A stretch of DNA of 64,000 bases, taken from Cerrena zonata. Taxonomy: Eukaryota > Basidiomycota > Agaricomycetes > Polyporales > Cerrenaceae. The notes under the pieces were generated by a model. The model was not told the DNA's origin. It made no database searches and saw only the letters and a program-made list of their open reading frames with translations. The position numbers were made by a program, and so were the translations under genes. The stretch covers positions 186,001-250,000 of the forward strand of contig JASBNA010000025.1 in NCBI GenBank assembly GCA_038087015.1, read 5' to 3'. Below, in pieces: positions 55,168 through 64,000 of this stretch (positions are counted from its first letter, which is position 1; each line of letters starts with the position of its first letter).

Positions 55168-57547
55168 TCATCCCTCAACCGGCATAATATTCATTGGAAA
55201 CTCTGCATCCCTCGACTCCTTCCCAACGGTGGGATACCTGATACCGGCCATATTCCATATAACACTTTTACCCGTATCCGTCATCGAAACCCGGAAGGAG
55301 TCTAGCAGAACCGACAGAACGACCTCTATAAAGCAGAGCGATCGATTACATCAGAGCAGGAGCGTCCAGAAAACAACCCAACTCACTCATTTCAAGCTGA
55401 GAGAATTTGAAACCGCTATAGATATCAGGTGAAAGTCAGTTGGGAAACAGAAGGAGCATAAAACGAGACTTACATGCAAGAGCGACCACCGCCATTGAAT
55501 GTCATTCTGAGAGGACCATGTCAGTAGAAACAACTACAACCAGCACCTCTCTCGCTCACAAGTTGGAATAGACACCAGGAATATGAGCATCTGTAACTGC
55601 TTCCGGTAATGGTTTGAGCCATCGTTCAGGTTTCCACTCTCTGACGTCGTCCCCCCAGATGGACCGATTGAGGTTAGAAGCCCGGATGCCGATTATAATT
55701 GTTGTAGCTTTCGGGACGTGAATTTCTGACATCGTTTGCCCATTAATTCCTTGAATTGGCCGATAGAGGGGCATAACAGTGTCTTTACGGGTTCTGATGG
55801 TTGTTACATTTAACTGAGATTGAACACTTCATTTCAGAAGAGAGTACACTTACTCTCGAGTTATAAACGTCACAGGCGGATAGCTAGCAAGGAATAGGAA
55901 TGAGCAAGTTCAACAAGGTTCGGCTATCAGACGTCAGCTTACAGTCGTAGAGTTTCTCTGCAAACGGCATCTAAAAATGGCAAAGCCATCAACTCATCGT
56001 GAGGAATGTCACCTCCTGCCTTCAATCTAGCCTCCTTGATCTCGACACGAAGCTTTTCCTGTATCTCAGGCTGCTCGGCAAGAATATGAAGCGTTTGTGC
56101 TAATGCAGTGGTGGTGGTGTCGGTAGCAGCGAATACTAAGATTCTGAGAAGAATATTACAATCGTGTTAGGGTGTAACATGCATAAGATCAACACATACG
56201 TCATCTGTCCGAGAAGCTCTTCTTCCGAGAGCTTGTCTTCTTCGGAGGCACGGGCATTCTCATTCACTGAAAGGGTCGATAGTCAGACAGTATAACAAGC
56301 TAGACTGATTGTGTACTTACATAGAATACTCATGACGTCTTTGCCGTTAGCAACCTGCTCCTTGACAGCTTCGTCGCCAGCCTCCAAAGCGGCCTTCTTA
56401 TCGAAAAAAATCTTCCTTGTATTCTCATCCATGATGTCGGAGATCTCCTTCAGGCGTTGCGCCCTTTGATGAGGTACCCACTCCAAAAGCCATCGCCTGA
56501 ACCATTTGGGACCTAACTTAACAAGGAACGGGAGTGTCATTCTCTCCAGAGTCGAATGGAAAAATGCCGCTCTATAATAAAATCCGCGTCAGAATGTTTT
56601 ACACGACCAGAGGAAGACGAGCTAGGCATACGATAATTCTTTCATGGCCTTAGCAAAGTTACTGTACGGGATATCTTCCTTAAGGGGATCAAAAGAGTGC
56701 CCCAAGCCGCCCTGACCAATCAGCTCGAGTGCAGTCCGATGCATCCAGTGAACAATATCGACGTCATTTTGAAAAGTGGATTTGATATGATTCTTCATTC
56801 CATCACGAAGCTGCAGCGTACCAATTGGTTTTGGTCATCTTGGATCGTCACTTCCTTGTCTAGACTTACATTATAAGCAACACGATAGAAGATTGGTGTC
56901 ATGTGCCTCATGTGCTTAATTGAGAAGACAGGGTTAAGCATCTTGCGTTGACGACGATGTAGCTCTCCTGTCCAATCTCATCAGTAACCTGAAGCTTTAA
57001 CAATTGGGGAGAATAAAAACCATAAGATGCTAGTACCCCAGGACCCATGACGAGGCGTATGGATCTGGAGATAATTTAGGATAAACCTCCAAGTGAGGAA
57101 TTTAGGAGGGATGCGTACGTGGTGACCCAGTCGGAGGGTTCATACGTATACTGCTCTTTCACGATCATATTGTGTAGGGCTCTGGGATCGAAAACGAATA
57201 GTGCCTTGCGCTAAACATGTGATTTTGGTAAGTGTTGACGTCATCGCGTATTTGAGAGCGACTTACACCGAGGACACTTTGTAGCTTGACTACGGATTGG
57301 TACCGTTCCCCAAGTTCGTCTTGGAATCCCCAACCATGACGGTCAAATAACTGATCAAGATGACCTTGAAGAGGTTAGAAATGGCCTCTAGCACCATCAA
57401 ATCGAGAGGAGAGTTGTTACCAGTGAACCATGATGCGGGCTTGGGACCAGGGATATTGTCCAGCGAGGATTTGCATATCCAGTTTCGTATAATCTGCCAT
57501 ACAAACCACGCAGCAGTGATGAGTGCAAGAGATTGAATCAGGACCAT
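55168..57547 (-). CDS. Cytochrome P450 monooxygenase
   Basis: Many short introns; start ATG 57547, stop 55168-55170. The N-terminus is a membrane anchor (LIQSLALITAAWFVWQII) followed by the Pro-rich hinge IPGPKPASW. Further motifs: I-helix FAATDTTTTALAQ, K-helix CRETLRL (ExxR), the PERW segment WKPERW, and the heme-binding loop FNGGGRSCIGFKFSQ with its Cys ligand, split by an intron after RSC. The C-terminus ends FRVSMTD..MPVEG. These identify a complete class II microsomal P450 of the kind abundant in basidiomycetes. It would act at the ER with a CPR reductase; the substrate cannot be inferred and no CYP family number is given. All conserved residues are present, so it should be active. Confidence 0.9.
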
Positions 57548-58718
57548 GGGGCTAGTGTCTGGGAAGAAGAAAGTCGGGGCACAGGATAAGAGGTGTTGTT
57601 CTCATCCCACTCATATAGATGAGGAGCCCTGTGCCACGTTATACTTCAGCGGTATTGACCAAGTATCAGAGTACCCATAACTTGCGCTGAAGAAAAGGAT
57701 CGATGCCGACAACGGTGGATATGAGTCAAAGGAGGATAGTCAATATAGGGGAGCTATCAGAAGGAGAACCGTAACACAGAGTACCATTTACCACATCTAT
57801 ACACGTATTGCTGCCGAATGAAGTGATATCTACTCCATATATACCGACTGCGACGAATCACCGAAGTACTTTTGCTTAGTCCTTGGGAAAACAAACACAG
57901 TACGTCAGCTCCAATTGTTCCTGTGACCACAAGATAGGATATACCCGTGGAAGCGAAGTGTTGTTTAGATGAGGGTGTTGGGTTACACAACCTCGAAAAT
58001 AGCAATACCGTTAACATTCACTCTCACCTATCGGCCGATAGAATACCCATCGGACGCGGATAACTGATTGTAAGAGGCTTTTGACACTCCGAAGTTATGT
58101 TCGTGAAGAATGGTGAAGAACTGAAGCACCTATCGGATCAAAATAAGGTCTAGTTAAGGATAACACCCTTCGTTAATAGTACGAAATGCTTGGCTCCACA
58201 TTTTGACGTAAAGATCGAGAGCGGCCTCTGACAACGCGAGATTGGACATTATTGAAGGGGTGGCTTGAAGATCGGAGAACGCAATAGAAAGGTACTGTTT
58301 GTGAAGGTGTACGAGTACGTATCCTTGAGATTTACTAGTAGAATGTCGTAAGATCAAAGTTCTATCATTGCAAGCTACCCGTAAATATGGGCATAGCGTT
58401 GTAGTGACTGGTATCGTCATATCATGGTCGAGTGGTCAGTAAAATGTTGCGTACAGTGAAAGTTAATCCCGGCTCGAACTTTACCCGATATTCAAACTTC
58501 TCAGACTCGGCATATACCGAGATCCCTTCTTCCGTCCCTCATTGAGGCAACAGCCTTGCTTGGTACTTGGAATCTTGAATGTTGGCGTACTGCCATTACC
58601 ATACCTTTCCGACATTTTTCATGTGCGAGCTTATGACAAACTAGTACATGCACCCATCAACAAAATGAATTTAGAACTACAACGCAGCGGCCATTATTCG
58701 CACCCTAAGACGCGATAT
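57548..58718. other. intergenic, P450 promoter and polygalacturonase 3' region
   Basis: About 1.2 kb with small minus-strand frames (57757-58017, 58154-58420) that show no recognisable domain and do not splice into a convincing gene. Confidence 0.5.
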
Positions 58719-60555
58719 TCACTGACTGAAATTTTTGATTCCAGAGAAATTAGTGATCTCTCCAGCTGAGCCGCCTGTAATCTGCAATGCAGACCAATCC
58801 CAAGTACCTTTGGAAAAAATGCATTAAATATTTTGATACCCTGTCAATCATCAACGGTGACTCACCAGTGCAAGAACCGACACCACAGTTGACAGCAGCC
58901 CTCTGAGCCCCACTATTGACAGAGATAGTGTTCATAGCACCAACAAAGTTGACGTCCTAACATTCATAGCTTATGATTAGATAAGCTGTACACATAACGT
59001 AGCTTCACACGTACCGAGAGCTTAACACCATTTCCAGGCGTACCAAGAGTATCAGGGTAACTCTGGTGAGAACACTATCTCAGAGGTCATCTATAGAACT
59101 TCCGATAGACTAGCATACCTGGTCGATCAGCACACCAAATTGACGCATGCCTGTTGCAGTGTTACCGGAGTAGGTGATGCCGCTGACCGTCGAGTCTGTG
59201 GCATCGGACTTCGTCTTGATTCTGAGTGCCTGGTCACTGTTCCGGGTTTGTTATTATATTCTCAAGACCAGGAATTTGATACACATACTTGTTGACGATA
59301 TTGTTGTTAAGGATTTGAATGTCTGAGACTGTCACATCGCTTGAGATTGATCCCTGAAAGCGCAAAAGTTAGGTTATAACATTCGTGTTGGATACGATGG
59401 AAAGACATACGACAGAGATCCCATGACCACCAGAACAAGTGTTTCTCTGAAAAGTGATATTGGAGCCCTTGTTTATAGCAAGACAATCATCTTGGTTCAT
59501 GATCGTACTACACAATTCATAGCGAAATTTATATCAAGATTAAGGGACTCGTTATATTGCATGATTTGCGACTGACCTATCTTCAATGACTAAATTCGTT
59601 GTGCTGCAATCGAAACCATCAGTGTTGTGACCGGCAGCTTTACCATCACTTTTGGAGTTAGGTTGGTCACCGAGAGCTGGTATTCTATTAGTCGACATCT
59701 TCATATCAGAGGCCAAGCTGCACGTACAGTTATCAATTGTAAGTTTGGATATGGTAAGCGCAGCAGGGTTCGATACACTGTACACTCGTGCTGGAGAGTT
59801 CAAAACTTTGACGTTCTAAATAAGTATCAGTACATCCAAAATCAATATAGGTTATAGCAAAATTCATTCTCACTGTGAAGGTTCCCGATATTTTAATCCT
59901 GCAAAAACTCTATTTAATGATATGGGGAATGAGATTAAGTTGGTCGGCTTACTTCATCATGGGCGCCGGCTTCGTGACACCCCCATTGCCACCTTGGCCA
60001 TCCTGTAGATGTATCTTAGAAAAGCTAATTTTGATCATATTCAATATAACAAACCCAGTAGAATGGACCTCCTCCATTAAAAGTGTGTCCATTCCCATTA
60101 ACTACACTCATAGGTCAATAAAAACGATAATTAGTGGTAAGATACCAGACTTACAGTTGATGTTCGAACCGCTGCTCGAATGAGCAAAGAGTTAGACTGT
60201 TCATAATTTTATACATTCACACGATCGAATCTCACCTGACTTGGAAGAGAGGACCTTCCCAAGTCTTGTTTCCAAAGCTGACATCACCGTCTGTGGCGGG
60301 ATTTCCATTAGCACGGCTCCAATGACAAGATACAAATATTTACGTACTCATGGTCACCGTGGAACCCGACGCTAATTCGAGATTGAACGTCTCGCCAGCG
60401 GGGACGGTGAAACTATTAATGACGACAGTGGTACATTTGACAGCGTCGGATACGTCGTCCATGGAGGAGATGGTTCCGGTACAGTCAGCGGCAGGTGCGG
60501 CGTTGACTGCAACGGCCAAAAAGGAGAGGGCGAGGAGTGACTTGAATTGAGCCAT
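58719..60555 (-). CDS. Secreted endopolygalacturonase, GH28
   Basis: Start ATG 60555, stop 58719-58721, with many short introns. Residues 1-19 form a secretion signal ([16 protein letters not shown]) before APAADCTG. All four GH28 signatures are readable: [28 protein letters not shown] and LRIKT, the catalytic aspartates lying in the first two and the histidine in the third. The protein ends [24 protein letters not shown], the usual C-terminus of fungal endo-PGs. The enzyme hydrolyses alpha-1,4-galacturonan in pectin outside the cell. An upstream in-frame ATG at 60606 is less likely because it would bury the signal peptide. The gene appears intact; endo versus exo mode is inferred from the overall similarity. 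Confidence 0.92.
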
Positions 60556-62296
60556 TTTGTTACTAAAATAGCAAGTTGCCAAGAACAGGAGATCGTCGGT
60601 GCTCAAAGTACCTGCAGGAGAACTTGAAATGTCCTTGGTCTGTGCATGCAGCGGTATGAAGAGACTTTATACCATACCACTATGGCTCCATGTGTGAATG
60701 CGAACCACTGGGACCTCGAGGTTACGAAGGGAATTTGAGATTGAATGCAGTAATGTCGGGAGCGAATGATCCCTGGTCCCTCGCTTCAATGCATGAAGTG
60801 CAACCGTCAGACAGCAATATGGTGAAATGCAGACTGATCTTGCCAACATACACACCGTGGAACGACTCCCGTTTGGTCGCATGGTCTAGAGTAGTTCTTC
60901 CTTTGGGTATACAAAAATGACACTGTGATCATGGGGGCTACTCCAGGCTAGTGTGTCGTGAAGAGCTGACTACCCGCGAGGCATATTTGAGCCAAATTAA
61001 GCGGTTGCAACGGTCCGCCGGACTTCGTCGAGAATGAGCATTCCGCAGCCGTCGAAGATTTAATTATGACAATTTACACAGCTTGCTGTGTATACGGTCC
61101 CTAGGAATAACAGAACGCTAAATATGTAGGCAAGTGAGAAAAAAAGAAGATACGGCATCATGCGGCTATTTTGAGTCGAGTTCAAAATAGTACACACCTG
61201 ATCGTTGAGAAGTAGTAGTCGTGCTCTACCTTGTGGCCACAAACCTCTGCTTCTTTCTGCGCGAGTGGTCGGAGCCGTGGAAGCTGATGAAGCTAGAGGG
61301 AATACTTCGGAAGTTGTACAAAAGTACTAGATGGCACGGGTAGTTGTGGGTGGTTGGACGAAGAGTGCACCATTATACATATACACTGTTTATTTACAAG
61401 CCAAATTGGGTTGGCTGGTTGCGTCGCGGTACCGATGGCTGTTTTCCTAATCGAAATCACGATGGCCAATTGGAATATGGATAATTAATGAGACGGAGAC
61501 TGTCTCGACCACTGTTCATCGGATTTCCATCGGTTACGCGGATTCCATATGTTCAATTAGGCACGGAACACAGCGCATTTAACCTTTAGAAAACTGGATA
61601 GAAAAAGATTGCGGTCCGTCGCGGCCCACAGGGCTCCGGTAACTGTTACGGCTTGCAATCAGCCTGCTAGCTAGTGAGCATAGACAATACTCATCGAGCC
61701 CTATACGTTTAGGGTCAGCTTAAGGATTAAGGATTTATTAAAAAGTTAAAGATTGCTTACTATCTGTTCTGATATGGCCCAAAGTAGGTGCGAAGGTAGA
61801 AAACAGGATATGTCGAGTAGTGACTTGCAAACCCTACCGTTCAACACGAATAAGGGTTGAATTTAGAGCATTTCTATCTCGTCGACTGAAATAGGACGTG
61901 AGGGCGTTGAGCAAGATTGTCGCTCCCCCACGTGATACTATTCTGCTGTCAACCTTTCGATTTCAAGTGTTAGAGTGTTTGAGGTCGCTCGGTACTTTGT
62001 CGATTCCGTGTTCTAGTAAAGCCACCCACTATATCATGTAAATGGGCTACCTTGGCATGCACTGAATCTTCATGTGTTGATGCCCTAGGCGTTTGTAAAG
62101 AGTCAAGCGTCCGATCCGAAAGCGGACTCGGAAGATTATTGTATGGCGGTACTTACGCTGTGCACATGGTATATCCGCCGATAAATACCAGCGGCTTAGA
62201 CGAAAGAAAGCGTCATAGTGCGATAGAGCTAATCCATATTCTGGCGACTGATATGTACTCGCAGAAAGCCCTGAAGAACGAATGGATATATCAGAT
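60556..62296. other. 1.7-kb intergenic region, no supported gene
   Basis: Promoter of the polygalacturonase gene and 3' flank of the esterase gene. Frames at 60690-60920 and 62052-62423 have no recognisable protein content; the latter overlaps the antisense of the esterase terminal exon. Confidence 0.5.
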
Positions 62297-63992
62297 TCAA
62301 GCCGGCCACTCTGGCTCGGGTTTCAAACCCCATGTCTCCAACCATGCTCCGAAAAGATTTGCGATCTTTTCATGTCCAGGAACGTTAGGATGTTGGTTAC
62401 TAGATTATAGATTGTTAGACTAGATGCATACGGAGTGGACCGTTATTTACGTACTCAGGGAAGACGTCATCAAAGGTAACCCATCCTGTTGTATTGACGA
62501 GGAACACATTGTGATCACCTAGCTTGATCCTGTAGATCGGAGTTGGCACATTCCGGGGTGATGGTAAGGCTTCACTCACCGATCTTGTACAATCTGTTGG
62601 TGAGCACCAGGATAATATTGAGATACAGAGCCGTCCGCGCTGGGCCAGCCCCACTATTTCGAATTTTGTCAGCTTAATCATCCATGTTCATGAAACATCT
62701 CGTGTAACTCACAGGTGTAAACAAGAAAATGGGTTGTGTAGGGTAGAGCGTTCGCAGACGTGAGATGAAGTTCAGGAATGTCTTCAGAGGAAACATGGAG
62801 CAAGCTGAACGACATCAACTTTCAGGTTGCGAATGATTTGGTAGTACCTTAATGAAAGAGTCTTGAGTGACACTTTGGGAAGCATCGTTTGCACTGTGTT
62901 GGACAGGTTAACGTTAGCATCAAGAAGATCAATACATGAGATTGGCCTCACCCAATATGAATAATGACATGTGTCGGAGGTGGAACATCGCGTCTGAAAT
63001 CCCATGCCGTTGTGAAATTATGATCGGTGGTGTAGAAATAGCCCGTATCCTCTGTCTGTCATTACAATTGATTCATCAGTTGCTGTCCTCCCATCATAAT
63101 CTGTATGAGCGATACAGACACGGAAGAACTGAAATGAAACACCATGTTGATTGCCGTAAGACACAATGTCCTACCGTCATTTCACGTATGTCAACAGCGA
63201 AATGTTTGGGACGGGATGTTAGTACTTGCCGTTAAGGTGGCGCCTGGCTGAGCGTTCACGGTATGTTCTGCCTTGAATTGCTCGCCGACCAGGAACGGCC
63301 AAGCTTGATCAACCCCTTGTGGCAAGTACTGGCCCTAGAAGCGTAGTCGCGTGAGCCGTAGAATCACTAAGACATTGACTATTTGACCGCCTACTGCCGA
63401 AAGAGAGTCTCCTATGAATTGGAAGCCCAATCTTGACGGGCTGTATGGAAGTAATCGAGCGCCCTGCGGGAAGACCAATTGAGGACCCATAGAAAGATGC
63501 TGGAAGCAAAATGTTTCCTACATCGTTCAAGATGATCTTCTCGACATTGATCCTATTGTTTTGCCAGCCTTCCACGTTAATTCGGACCACACTGCTGGGT
63601 TTCAGACTGGGGTAGGGCTTTGTGGGAGAGAATATCATTGGTTCCGGAAGAGACATTGACAGTGATAAACGGTTCATAATTCACAGAGACTCCAATAGAA
63701 GCCACAGGTGTTGTTGTGTGTTCTCCCAAGATCAGTGACAGCGACTTCAAGTTGTCCACATGCATTTTGAAGCCCGATCCAGCCCTACATTACAGAGAAT
63801 GATCAGTAACACGTCGATTGAAAACATCGTAGTAAGGGATTGGTTGACGTACCACCATGTTCCTGGTGATTTGTCCCAACGACCATGGAAGTGAATTAGC
63901 GGGTGATCGTTGGAAATGATTACGCTCCCTATCGCACCCGAGACGAGGACGGTTGTCATCAAGACTAACGAGTAAGCAAACGACGTTAACAT
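62297..63992 (-). CDS. Secreted SGNH hydrolase, CE2-like esterase (one possible frameshift)
   Basis: Start ATG 63992, stop 62297-62299, about eight exons. A signal peptide (SFAYSLVLMTTVLVSGAIG) is followed by a jelly-roll N-domain (FHGRWDKSPGTWW, SGFKMHVDNLKSLSL, VVRINVEGWQNNRI) and the SGNH domain: block I GFQFIGDSLSAG with the nucleophile Ser, block III HVIIHIGAND (split by an intron) and block V DNQHPNVPGHEKIA with Asp and His. This is the layout of carbohydrate esterase family 2-like deacetylases common in Agaricomycetes, acting outside the cell on acetylated polysaccharides. Between GTNDILSHKALP and KPSSVVRIN the frame changes by one base at a run of four Gs (63609-63612) with no convincing intron, so there is a real frameshift or a base-calling error. 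Confidence 0.78.
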
Positions 63993-64000
63993 TTTTACTG

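Noticed and set aside
58430..58500. Possible tRNA: TCGAGTGGTCA followed by CCGGCTCGAAC resembles A and B boxes
   Set aside because: No acceptor or T-stem pairing could be formed, so no cloverleaf.

Overview
This is nuclear DNA of a filamentous basidiomycete, most likely an Agaricomycete. Genes are interrupted by many introns, mostly 45-70 bases, with GT..AG ends. Housekeeping genes are of fungal type, and there is a multicopy family of fungal-type (FunK1-like) protein kinases, which is characteristically expanded in mushroom-forming fungi. No bacterial, viral or organellar features were seen.

Layout. 1-387: start of a BTB/POZ gene cut by the window edge. 1351-3706: Akr1-type ankyrin-DHHC palmitoyltransferase (-). 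4617-7833: velvet-domain regulator with a very long Pro/His-rich tail (-). 10851-17690: kinase pair A(-)/B(+), head to head. 18770-21636: HPC2/ubinuclein subunit of the HIRA histone chaperone (+). 22016-24493: long-chain acyl-CoA synthetase (+). 25022-38189: four kinase genes in alternating orientation, C(+), D(-), E(+), F(-). 38736-42695: family X DNA polymerase with a BRCT domain (-). 44454-45792: SAM methyltransferase (+). 46267-47762: mitochondrial complex III core protein 2 (+). 48106-54999: kinase pair G(-)/H(+), head to head. 55168-57547: cytochrome P450 (-). 58719-60555: secreted GH28 endopolygalacturonase (-). 62297-63992: secreted SGNH/CE2-like esterase (-).

The striking element is the kinase family. 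Eight copies lie in blocks between unrelated single-copy genes. They fall into type 1 (A, C, E, G), type 2 (B, D, H) and a divergent member (F). A type 1 and a type 2 gene share a conserved spacer of about 1.3 kb in a divergent pair. This two-gene module occurs three times, once inverted. Each protein of about 840-860 residues joins an N-terminal region with a PD-(D/E)XK-like signature, a basic Lys/Arg-rich linker (likely nuclear) and a kinase domain with HRD and a DWD in place of DFG. That nuclease-plus-kinase order resembles the Spok spore-killer proteins of Podospora; the function here is inference. In each pair only one member is intact (A, E, H). Most other copies carry one-base length changes, several in C/G runs, so assembly error must be excluded before they are called pseudogenes.

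The right end (P450, pectinase, esterase, all on the minus strand) looks like ordinary saprotroph or pathogen secretome and oxidation genes.
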